Of a DNA stretch of 64,000 nucleotides, positions 23,159 through 34,700 are shown piece after piece. Below the pieces are notes generated by a model. That model ran no database searches. It was given only the letters and a program-made list of their open reading frames with translations, and had not been told where the DNA came from. This DNA is from Cyrtodaria siliqua (Eukaryota > Mollusca > Bivalvia > Adapedonta > Hiatellidae): the NCBI GenBank assembly GCA_037043455.1, contig JAWPHD010001814.1:228992-292991 (forward strand), in the 5' to 3' direction. The translations under genes were made by a program, and so were the position numbers. Position 1 is the first letter of the stretch. Each line of letters opens with the position of its first letter.

Positions 23159-26100
23159 TCATGACAATGGGTTGATCAATAACATTTTCCTTGGATGTTT
23201 TCTGGCAAACGTGTCTATTATTTGATCTACATCAATTTAAATATCTTTGTGTATGTACATTTACACTAGAGCGTTAAATCGGTCCTCGCTCATAGTACTT
23301 CTCAACTTGTTCTTTATGAACTTCATTGACGAATTCGCTCTCTCAACACTGCTAGATGTTACCGCAACCAATGCCATCAAACTCAATATTTTGTGGATAT
23401 TTGGGTACATCAAGCAATCACAGTTTTGGTCGGACAATGTGGATACTATATCTGTTGGTTTATTATCTTGGTTGTCCCATAGGTGTTTCCATAATGTCAC
23501 TTCTTGTTTAAACGTAGATGGTGACATCAGATCATCCTTGTAATAGGTGAATATCATGTCAATCGATTCCTCATTTAAGGCCGCAAGGTTAGACGGTATC
23601 AAATGAAGTGCGCGTACAGCCTGCCTCGCTAAGGTTCCAAATCTTGAGCTTACTTCAGAAACCATTGAATCTAGAAATGGAATGTAAACCGCGCGTTTAT
23701 AATACTCACTAGCAGTGGATGCTGGTACATTGTTCCTCTGGGTCTGTCGAATACATAGTCTCGGTAGTTCTATTGTAGATATATTTGCAAGTTTTGCCAT
23801 GTTACATGCTTGCTCGAAAACGCGCTCGTATTCAGTATCGTCCTGTCTCGCATTCAATACTACAGTCTTAACACTCTCTATCATATCAAATGCTTTAACA
23901 ATATCCAAAGCAGTGCCTTGCAATTTTCTGGAAATACCACTGAAATAGCCGAAAAAGTGGTGCACAATCGTAAATGTAACTATAAAGGTAGGACTGGTTA
24001 TGCTTTTCAACAAACCGTTAGCATCAACTACCGCTTTAGTATCCCAACCTCGCTCGTGTAACGAAATTGCTTCTAAGCACATTATGAGAGCTTCATACAT
24101 TAATTCAAAGTCATCTAAACACGTATGTTTTTCCACCCACCTTGTTTCACAAAATAATTTGAATTTTTTCTTCTTGATATTTTCACCGTCGGCTTTGTTC
24201 TTGTTGCAGTCTGAAATGGCCTCTTCGAGTCGCCTACTTCTTTTTGGTGAATACTTGAAGAATATTCCTAGTTGTTTTATAGAATCAAGCATTATGTGGA
24301 CTTCTTTAAGTTTACAACTTTTACAGAGAACCAGGTTTAAGTCATGACAAGAACAGTAGTGGTATATTGCTCTTGGGGATAGTTGGGCGAATCTAGCGGC
24401 AAACCCTTTAGTTTTACCAGACATGTTACCTGCTCCGTCCATTGTTTGGGATCGGCACAATCCAATATCTAAGCCAACGCTCTCCAGACTTTGAACAACA
24501 CTGTTGCAAATCGCTTCTCCTGTTACTTCTTCACACGCCACGAAATCAATCAACCGCTCAACAGGCTTACCATTCACCATGTACCGTAATACAATGCCAA
24601 GGTTTTCCCAATTATTGGAGTCTGTACATTCGTCGCACTGTATCCCATAATACGGTCCAATGTCTTGATCTTTTATTTCTTCAACTATATGTTTTTGAAT
24701 GAAGTCTTGAATGCACAGTAACAAATCGTTTTGTGTCGTTTTTGATGTATAAGTTGCATTTTTAGCACATGACTGAAGGTGTTCTTCTAGGATTTTGTCC
24801 CCGGCACCGATACGAAAGTTAAGCAACTCCTTAAAGTTTCCAATGTGCATACTTTTCTTGTCAATATTGTCATCGTCAATTGTCTTCGCGTCATCTCTAT
24901 TGGACCTTAATGCAATACCTTGGCGTCCACAAAACACAAGCGTACTGACTATCGATTTTAAGATTCTTTTATTTGCCAAGATCTTATCTTCCGAGCCTTC
25001 GGTAATGATAACGTCAATTCGTTTTGATGTGTTTTTGTAACAATCTATAAATGCACCAAGTCTGCTCATGGAACTCAAGTGATATGCACATACCGAATGT
25101 TCCTTTAAGTCTGATGTTGCATCTTTCCAGTTACAAAATGGTTCAGTAATTAACTTTTTACTAATACGGTGATCTTTGTCAGGGAATAAAACACACGCCA
25201 AGCAGAACAAGCCATCAGCCAAGGTCGAATAGCTTATAAAACTGAAAGTTTTGAACCAATCTCTATTGCAGAAACGTTTCATAACACCATCTTTTTTACG
25301 TTTATCTTTATATAGTTTTGGTGGGAAAATGAAATTGGCACTTGGCTCCCTGTTTGAAATAAAAGCAAACTTCTCTGTAAGAATGTTAGTGTCACAATGG
25401 CTTATATCAGGTAATGGGGGTTGTATCGGGACATCATAATTAGGAATCTGAAATGAGAATAAAGGAGTGCGATCTATTAAAAGCATACTATAAAGATCCT
25501 ATCATAATAATAGCAAGAAATCCCTGAAGACTGTAACGCTGGATTGACCTCCGAAATCGACAATGAAAATTTTGACGGACAGTCACAGACAGACAGACAG
25601 ACATACAGACAGACAGACAGACAGACAGACATCACCAATCTATAAACCGAAATCGCTTGAGCTATCTGGCCAACAATTCAAAGCTCCTACAATCATCGAA
25701 GTAGCCATGGGTGCCAATACTTCAAAAAAGTTTAATGCCAAGCTATAGAATTAATATTTTACTATAATTGTATTAACGCTACCGACAGTGTTTTTTAAAA
25801 GTAGTTGCATATTAAACTGACGCATAAATATATTTGTTTTAAAGCACGGTTTAGTTTGTTTGCAATCGGAAAAAAGTACATCAAATTACCCGGTATATGT
25901 ATTTTGTAGCGACGTTGCAGTACACCGTTGACAATCTTATAAGATTTATGGAAAATCCCGTTTTAAATTATGAATTATTATTAAACTACGACGATTTTAA
26001 TTAAACAAAGTAATGTTCTGACCATAAAAGTGCTATTATAACTTTATAAGGCATAGGACAATGGTGAAACAAAATCAAATTTATTAATAATGAATATCGT

Positions 26101-28070
26101 GATCGGTCACTTTATAATATTATTTTTCTAACGACGTTACGTTGTGTTTTGTTTTGAACACACTAGTTTCATATATGAAAACGCTCAAAGATGGCTGTAC
26201 ATGCCTTTATCCTCCTATTTTTCTTTCTTTATTAATCAAAGTAACGGAATGTGCAAATAAAGATCTTTAGCTAGCCAGGATATTTTATTACTCAGTTTTA
26301 AAATAAATGAATTTTTTTTTTTTCGTCTAATATTGTACATACTCTTGAATCCTGGTCCGCCGCCAAGGGTGCCATACAAGCATTGGTTGCTGCCTCCGGA
26401 TCGATATTGCCTGTTTCCAAGGTCACCGTTCTCGCGTAAGTAGGGTCGGCTTCCGGATTGGCACTGCCTGTTTCCGTGGTAACCGTTCTCGCGTTAGTAG
26501 GGTCTGCTTCCGGATCGGCATGGCCTGTCTCCATGGGAACCGTTCCCTCATGAGTTATATCTTCAACAAGACCGTCATTATGTACGAGGGCCGTTGATGA
26601 CCTGGTTTATAGAATTAATTCACTAAACATATGTTAACCTACGTACACAATTATAGGCTAGCTGTACACAATTATTGCCGTTCATGATTATTAAAAGAAT
26701 GCAAGAAATATATAAAGCTTCACAATCAATGAGTGTAGAAACCACTACCATCCTTACAAGGAATTGCCTTCGACATACATTTAAAAAACAAAACAAACAG
26801 TTTGAATATCATAAGAAGTAGATTTTTTTTATTAAGTCATTTGATTAAAGGTAATGTGTGGTCGTTTTAATAATCTCATATAACAGGAAATATGTCACAT
26901 GTAATTATAATGTTTTAATTATGATGTGTTTCTTGTACAGTAAAATATGATATTTAGCAACTTTCCCGTGAGAAATCTAAAAAGAAAAGACACTATAATA
27001 TTTGTTATTGTAATTTGAGAAAGTAGCATTGTTACATACCTCAATGAAAGTGCTGTTACTTCAAACTGGAGGTCACTGGACGATAGAGAATGTGACAGAT
27101 CTTTGATATATTCTACCAGGTGTTGGATTCCTTTCGTCTTAATTACAACTGCTTTGCCATCAGGCACACACAGGCCCTGTTTGTCACGACTATGGGAATC
27201 CAAGGAGACGAAATATGACCCATCCTCTGTTTGCTTTATTCCTAGTGTCGATCCAGGGTTATTTCCAAGAGTTAGAAAAGCTTTGTCAGATTCCATAAAA
27301 CATTTCTCCAGAGCAGAAGACAAACAAAACGCCAAAGCATTTTCGTCATCATAAGTGTGTGAGACCATTCCACTCCTTGGTTCAAATACTCGTAAATCAA
27401 ACGTTCTGTCTTTAAAACAAATTGATGAAGGCAGTTCAGTTACCATTAAGAACTGTTCTGCTGTTGTTATGGAACCATGTAGTTCTGTCCCCCTTTCTAA
27501 AACGCTGTCAACTTCTTTTGAAGTTTTTGGATATCCATCAAGACATAAAAAGGACAAGGCTATACAGGTACATTGACTACCTCCGTCTTCAATATCTCCT
27601 TGGTGGCAGGCTCCTTCACAGACCAATCTACAAATTTATGAATAAAAATAGAATTGTTTTACGTAAGATTGGAGCCCTGATAATAAAAATATTGATAAGT
27701 TAAAAGTATAGAAAAAAATAAAAATATTGCCGGAACTGGGAATAGAACTCGGATCGCCTGATTAAAAGCGAGCTAGTCATCCACTGGACCACACAGCCAT
27801 AGTACTGTTCAGTGTATCATTTAATTATTAATCATATAATTGAGCGAGTTCCAAACTGACTCGAATTCATTAATAGTTTATTGAGATTTAGAGGGAAGGA
27901 CCGCATGTTTATGACAAATAATAATCAGCAATAATTATATAAATATAAAACAATTAATTTGTTACTGACCGCTTATGTTTCTGATCAACATGCTGGCTGA
28001 AAAACGCATCCAACGTGCGTTGACTTTCAAATTTTGCGCGTTTAAAACTTTTTGGCCGACTCGCTGCCAT
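23159..28070 (-). pseudogene. C76-like protease / TTF zinc finger / DUF4371-hATC transposase fusion gene with two late stops
   Basis: Exons by splice consensus and phase: 28070-27970, 27627-27040, 26601-26343, and 25447-23261, where the first stop ends. Joins keep frame (phases 2, 2, 0), giving 1044 residues. Residues 1-34 are basic with PIP box QRTLDAFF (17-24). Residues 35-230 resemble herpesvirus-UL36/peptidase C76-like deubiquitinases, with candidate catalytic Cys53 (GGSQC) and Asp177/His179 (LDSHSRD). Residues about 230-316 hold three copies of a ~19-residue ETG..DPEADPTNART repeat. From about 368 there is a TTF-type zinc finger (FCLAC), then a DUF4371/hAT core with likely Asp587 and Asp652 and a terminal SSVER motif (Glu1018). 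The familiar C-terminal end continues past the stop (HKDI, then DTFARKHPRKMLLINPLS) to a natural stop at 23159, broken by TAA codons at 23261 and 23240. Relatives are annotated as ZMYM1-like or 52 kDa repressor-like. Role: cut-and-paste transposition in the nucleus. Confidence 0.8.
27731..27805 (-). repeat. tRNA-like relic in intron 1 of the hAT gene
   Basis: The minus strand reads GGCTGTGTGGTCCAGTGGAT (A-box), CGCTTTTAATCAG (anticodon-arm-like, loop TTT) and GAGTTCTATTCCC (B-box-like). The T stem has mismatches, so it is probably a tRNA pseudogene or SINE head inserted in the transposon. Confidence 0.5.
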
Positions 28071-28378
28071 TATTTGTTTACACACTTTCAAGAGTAGCCG
28101 AATGGGGAAAAATATAAAAAACGGAAATTTGAAGACCGAAAATTGCGGAAATAAACGATTTTGCTTCTTAAAAAGTATCCGATGTTCGCTCTAGCAAATT
28201 GTAATGCCGTTGGACAAGAAATAAACTAGCCAAGGTTTAAATTTAAAAATGCATTCGATTTAGATTGTTTTCAAAAGATTTACATATGATAATTTTGGAA
28301 AATACCTATGCTTGGAAAATGTTAGGGGGCGCGCCCACCAGGCGCGCGCCGGGTGCGCGCGCCCTGGATCCGCCTATG

Positions 28379-29262
28379 ACGACACAGTGTTTATTTCACC
28401 GAATTCATTTACATTTATATGCTAAACCTTTTTAGCAATCTTTTGAAAAAGACGGCTACATTATATTAGCGCCGTTCACGTAAGACGCATGCATCTAATT
28501 CAACAGCTAAACAACCACGATGTACAGATCTAAGACTATATACCTTTCTACAATTTATCATACACATACCCGAGGAATGCTAAGATAACTGAACAAAAAC
28601 TTCTATCCTACCTCATTTAATAATTTCTTCCTCAACGCCGGTCGAATCGGCGAATAAAACTTGCTCGGAGACGGCGGGGTTAGGCACTTCTCATTTTTGT
28701 AAGAAAATATTGTTGGTATCGCTGTTGTTTTTAATCTGCATCTCCGTTTGTCCTCCAAAGTCAATGAAAATGAAACCAAAGGATGGACTTCCAACGAATC
28801 CAACTCAAAGTGTTTACTACAAACTCGCGCGTCTTTCGAAGGTACCCATTTTTTTGACGCTACGAACCTCAGATGGCCAGTACAGATTTTTTGTCTAGAA
28901 TAGGGTTCGCGTGAGTAAACATAGATATAAATAACCAGACGTTTGACTGGCTGTTACATGTATGTTATTGCAACTTCTTGACCAGAGTGTAAATGCAAAG
29001 ATTGTTTTAAACTGTATTTTAATCATAATCTGTAAGAGTAGAGCACGGTTCCTGGATTCCTATGTATCCTTCCACTCTCTCTGGGGCAGCTCTAAATAAC
29101 CTATACTGTGTTGATGAGCCGTTGAACAACATTCAGTTCAATTAATCATAGTTTGTGTACTGTGATTCCCGGCGTTAGACAGTGGCATTAACTGAGTAAG
29201 ATACCAGTTTTATACAACCAATTCGAAAGTGTTTGCTTGCATAAGCATTCATTTTTAGCTCG
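28379..29262. other. Gene-free stretch
   Basis: No supported gene. At 28863-28911 there is a short match to the minisatellite flank (GAACCTCAGATGGCCAGTAC, also at 8854 and 14307). Confidence 0.5.
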
Positions 29263-29570
29263 ACTATTCGAAGAATAAGAGAGCTTATGTAATCACCACG
29301 GGGTCGGCGTCGGCGTCCAACATCAAGGTTTGCGTGTAAGCTGTGTTTACATTATCGTAAAGGCTGCTTAAGTAATTTTGGTTCCTGTAACCCATGGGCT
29401 CCCATGGAACCCAAATTATGATAGCCCTTAAAATATGTCTGTTTCACATCAAATTTTGCATGTAAGCTGTGTTTACAGGTCTATATCTCTTACAATTCTT
29501 ACCCTAGCACAACCAAATTTGACCATGGGCTTCCTTATAGCATTATATTAAGGGCTGCATATAATATATG
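29263..29570 (+). repeat. Hairpin-headed interspersed repeat
   Basis: Starts AGCTCGACTATTC then GAATAAGAGAGCT, a stem-loop like the one at 18474. It is followed by GGGGTCGGCGTCGGCGTCC and two copies of GTGTAAGCTGTGTTTACA about 130 bp apart. No coding content. Confidence 0.6.
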
Positions 29571-30830
29571 AACGTGGTATGTAATAATGGTAATAACATC
29601 AATCCATGGTATTCCCGTAACCATGACTGGTAACTAAAGCATACTCGGATCACGGACTGATGACAGTCAACACTCTGAAATATATAGTTATTAAGATGTA
29701 CTTAATACCTCTATCACATATCCTACACACATAAATACAGTATTCATATGTAATACATATCACATATAATTTGCACATACCTTCTTCAGTTATAATCTAT
29801 ATCATATATTACTTACACATACATTATTCATATATAATCCAAATCATATAGTTATGCAATCTCATTTCATAATTATGATTTAATGCATATTCTTTAAGTC
29901 ACCTTAAACATTATGTATACTCAACATGTGTCTAGTGGCAAGGGTTTAACAATACTGGCTTTACAATACTATACCCCACTTACCAATCTATGGGACAGGT
30001 GTTTCTGTCTCCCTCCCAGGTCACTCTCTCTCTCTGTGCTCGTTATCAACGTCTGTGTTATGCAACTGCAAGTTAAAAAGTTAGAACATGCAAGTCAGAT
30101 AGAAAAGTTCAGTCATGCTAAGAATAACTGCCATCTTGAAAACATCAGTACACCAACGAACACTTTGCGGAAATATATGTATGGTGCAGCGATACAATTA
30201 TTATAAAAAATATACTCGGCTTAACATACAATTGAATTATCGTATACTGTAAATGGATTGTATGATCACTGATCAATGTGTTTTGTATGCATCGATGATT
30301 GCATCGATCTCAATGAAGCGTGTGTGCTTATAATGTTATGTGTTGCTACTATTTAAAGTATTCACTCATACCTGTAGTGTGTGCGTGACGTTTTTGTATT
30401 ACATGTTCTCGTTTTATTTTATATGATTTACCCAGTGAACTAATAATCTTTTATTAATTCACGGATTTAACACTGACTCCTGCGGGGACTCCATGGTTTG
30501 GGTTGGGTTAAAAAAACTTGTATGTTGTTCAAACTGAACAATGGGGCCCGTTATAAGTCTTGTATAATATATTAAATTAGTGTGCATTATTAATTCCCAG
30601 TACGCACTGGTAATTAAGACATAAACTATTGTTTTACTACTGTTTCTCGTCAAATTTATAAGTGTAAATTGAATAATTAGTTACTTGCTTATCATTACTT
30701 TGCATGAATGATATGTCCTATGTACTAATGGATGATTGTCAAATCAAATAAAAGGCAGGTAACATTTCTCACGCCTCTATACGCTACTCTCGTCCATTGA
30801 ACTACTTTCACACTGTTTCGATATACTCAC
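29571..30830. other. Gene-free AT-rich stretch
   Basis: Nothing recognisable. The expected signal-peptide exon of the A2M-type gene downstream was not identified here. Confidence 0.45.
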
Positions 30831-31105
30831 CCTTGGGCAATACTAATGCCACTTGACGATACTGTCATCCTTAGACGATACTCCCCATCCCGCTAGACAA
30901 TACTCACCCCCACCATAGAAGATACTATCCCCTCTTGACGATACTCTCCACCTAAGACAATTCTCTCATCATCTCATGACGACAATCTCACCTCTCGCCT
31001 ACATAACATACTCTCGTACGATTTTCTAACCATAAGGCGATAGGCTTACTTCGGCCCTAGACAGTCCTCTAGCTCTTAGATAAGACTTTCACTCATCGCT
31101 CTTAG
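30831..31105. repeat. Degenerate tandem repeat (GACGATACTCTC type)
   Basis: About nine diverged units of roughly 25-32 bp are built on GA(C/T)(G/A)ATACT(C/G) with a variable CCxCC joint. An old, decayed minisatellite. Confidence 0.6.
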
Positions 31106-31259
31106 CAATATCATGAATGAAATAGAACATCATTTCGGGCTCGTGAATTATTGTTTACAACTGAACTCCAAACCGTGATATATTACAAAATAATTCACAG
31201 TAAACGATGTTCTATTTCTATTCTAATACCCCTAAAATGTGAAAATAAGGCACACATTT

Positions 31260-31372
31260 GAAATTTTTCGCATAGCTTTGCTTACTCTCCTAACGTTGCA
31301 AACGTTACAGTGATATCTTTCGCATTGCCTTGATTATTCACCTAACGTTGCAAACGTTACAGTGATATATCT
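31260..31372. repeat. Tandem duplication of ~58 bp
   Basis: Two copies of a unit containing TTTCGCAT(A/T)GC and CCTAACGTTGCAAACGTTAC. The core AACGTTGCAAACGTT is itself palindromic. Confidence 0.7.
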
Positions 31373-31773
31373 TTGAATATAACGAGATATTTTCAACTAG
31401 GCTATATAGTGCGGGTGTTAGAATGAAAGATATATACTTTAATACTAGAACGGGTGTATTAGAATAAAAGATATATACTTTAATACTTTGTATAGTTTGG
31501 ACCAGCGCTACCTTTTTTCAGAACGTGCCTTAACCCTTTAGCATCCACAAAAGTATTTCTTCACCATTTATCATCAAACAAGAGAGAAAAGTAGCAGGCA
31601 TAAATTAGTCTGTTCATGAGAGGTAATATAAGGTGCAAGACATGTCTTTTTTTTTAACATGCATGTTGCTGCGTGTTATTAGCCGTGTAACTGAATCAGA
31701 TACGAAATGACAAACACGTTTAATACTTGTTATCTATTATCACATTCAAGAGTACCACTCCTTACTTTTCCAG

Positions 31774-34700
31774 CACGTACATTGTTCTTGTTCCAAGTCA
31801 GATACGGGATTCCAGTGCATTCACTAGCAAAACCGACCGGTAGAGTGACCATCACTGCACAACTGACGGAAAACAAAAATGATCCTAAAGTCGAAAACAA
31901 AGTTATTGCCACAGCAACTAAAAAATTTAATAGTAAGTAAATTAAAATAGTGAACGCTACACATTCTCTTATGGAAGGTTGGCCTGTAACGTTCGTTCGT
32001 GTTGGCACAATATAACATGTTTTGTGTTGAAGCCCTGTAAAACCCAATTCAATTCAACTTCAAGAAAACGAACACTTGTTGACCATCTAGCGAGCAGCCT
32101 ATCGTCACTATTTCATGTTTCATCTTAGTTAATGTCGTCGTCCAAATTGCCTAACCTGTCTGTGTTGGTCCGGTTGCCATTTCTATATAGAAAATTGGTT
32201 AGTTTGCAATTTGTCTCTGTAGATGGTTTCCTTGATTATCCCTAGGCTTGCTTTGGTTGGGTTACAATTTGACTCTGTAATATGTCCAGTAATGCTGACT
32301 GATTTTTGGTTGGGTTAGATTGATTGCTCCATTCTCTGAGAGTAAATACTGCTAATTTGGTTTCGAGTTATCGAGCTTGGTTAGTTCTTATACATAGCTC
32401 AAGAACCATGATGACGATCTCATACTCAACAATGCAGTTTGATCATTTATGTGTTTTACTTATATTGCCTTTTAATGCTGCCTTGTTTGTTAGCGATTAT
32501 AACCTGGCGGGGATATCTTTATTTACACTTTCCCGTTTATTGGGATGACAATAAGGTAAGAGTAAGGTTTGGTGCACCCTAGAACCTGGTTTAAGCCCCA
32601 GCAGACTTTTTTTGACACCGTTCCAAGGTGGTAGCAATTGTTTTCTTAAACTCATCATAACTTCAAAAGTACTTTACCGATTTAAATAAACTACCACTCA
32701 TTTTCTTCGTTAATTTATTTCCAATCCATTGATATTACTTTCATAGCGATTGTTTTGAAAAAAAATCAGTAAAAAAATAATCCGGCAAAATGAAATCTGT
32801 ACTGAAAATATTTTGGTATAATAAAATATGAGAAAAAATCATGAGAGGTTAATAGTTAGAATGCTCATCCTTCGGCTTCCCCTCGGACGTGACACTACTC
32901 ATATCCACAGGGTGAGCATTCCTACTATCACCTTCTCGTGAATGTGATATGTATATATTAATCACCCCCAGGGTTTATTAGAGCAGATGTACGATGCTGC
33001 ATTTGGGGTTTTGGGATGCTGCTTTTAGGTATGCAGGTTGTTTCACATGGAATATACTGTGGTGTCTTGGAGCAGGGCTGCTAGTGTTTTGCTTCACTGA
33101 CGTGGTTTTGGAGTATTATCGATTAAGGTGCGACTTATTGATTGCTAAAACGTGTAATTTCGTTTTGCTATTTACTGTTATATACGGTCGTCGCTACTTT
33201 GCGATAGTGGTCTGACCTTTTGTCGTCTCTTTTTTGGCGCTTACATTGGAGAGGCGAGAACTGTTATGTGTAAGACTTTTTGAGTAAACAATGAGACCGT
33301 ATTTGTCCTTGTAAGCTTGAATTCTTACTCTAGTGCACATCGGGCTTCACTGGTTTCAATTGGGTATTCAGTAAAACCAAAAGTCGTGCCTTTTAAATGA
33401 TTCACATTTCGCATATTATTGTTTACGTGCCTTATGACAATGAATGATACAAGTATGGCCATGTGTTGAGGCTTGTATAAGCCAGGCAGGCGACCCTTTG
33501 TATGCGACCAATTCGGAATGTACCGGTTATTTCTTGCGAACTGGATTCAATGTTCTGCGTTTAAAAAAGGAAATCATAAACGGATTTCTCACAATCATCA
33601 TTACAAGTTCCGAGACACCACAGAAGACGAATACCGCATCTAGTCGTGAATGTCGTCACACCATGGACGCCGAGCCGAGACACAACAGAATACGAATACC
33701 GCATCTAGTCGTGAATGTCGTCACACCATGGACGCCGAGCCGAGACATCACAGAATACAAATACCGCATCTAGTCGTGAATGTCGTCACACCATGGACGC
33801 CGAGCCGAGACACCAAAGAAGACGAATACCGCATCTAGTCGTGAATGTCGTCACACCATGGACGCCGAGCCGAGACACCAAAGAAGACGAATACCGCATA
33901 TAGTCGTGAATGTCGTCACACCATGGACGCCGAGCCGAGACACCACAGAAGACGAATACCGCATCTAGTCGTGAATGTCTTCACACCATTGACGCCGAGC
34001 TAAAGTCATACCTCCTATATATTCGTATACCTTTAAGTCACATATGTATATAAATCTGTATACAGTTTTTATTGTAATTTTCATAAAACATAAGTGCATA
34101 GCATGATAATGATTGTAATAGATTTTCTTCACGTATAGCCTTTTTCCCTCACAATATCGTTCCTTCCCACGGACGAGAACACGAGTAGATTGATAGACAT
34201 CATTAATCACACAGACGGAACCATTTACGGACAAGAAAATATGATTTAACCGCAACATAACGTGGCGTTATTAATTGATGCGTTAACTGCAGACCTTGCT
34301 TGTCAGTGCAATAATAATTGTACAACGTTTTACATAAAGTTTCATGCTCGACAAGCACTTTTCGCGACAGTACATCCAGACACATAAAACTCTAATAACA
34401 AACAATTACCGGGCAACATAGCTACTTAAATTCTAATCAATTACCTAGGTCGTTGAATAACTGATGTTTATATTTGTGTGTATATTGTAATTCTAAAATG
34501 AAAATACAAATTCTACTGCCGTCATAACCAACCTGTCCTACCATTAAAACTGAAAGAGAATGTTTTCCTAGATTGTTTTAATTTTTTAATACTTCAGTTG
34601 CTGTTTTTCAGTTTTGTAATTGTTGAATGGAGTGCACCTCCGTTGTAGTTAAACCTATTGTAGAAAACTAATTTAATTACATGTTATCTGAATATATTCA

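Larger units (their letters stand above)
22986..28378 (-). mobile_element. hAT-superfamily DNA transposon, near complete
   Basis: The left end at 22986 (CAAGGGCGGATCCAGG) and right end at 28378 (read inward, CATAGGCGGATCCAGG) are inverted copies sharing GGCGGATCCAGG. Both are followed inward by GC-rich sequence (a poly-G run on the left, GCGCGC-rich on the right) and GTTAGGGGG. Such GGCGGATCCAGG-like termini are known from hAT elements. The interior carries a four-exon minus-strand gene filling most of the 5.4 kb. The expected 8-bp target duplication is not clean; only ACGAC is shared by both flanks. A tRNA-like insertion lies in intron 1. Confidence 0.8.

Noticed and set aside
27731..27805. 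Functional lysine-type tRNA gene (TTT loop)
   Set aside because: T and acceptor stems are mismatched and it lies inside a transposon intron, so it is listed only as a tRNA-like relic.
33444..33968. Small repetitive proteins containing [16 protein letters not shown]
   Set aside because: They are produced by the 65-bp minisatellite, whose unit shifts frame every repeat; identical peptides appear in successive frames.
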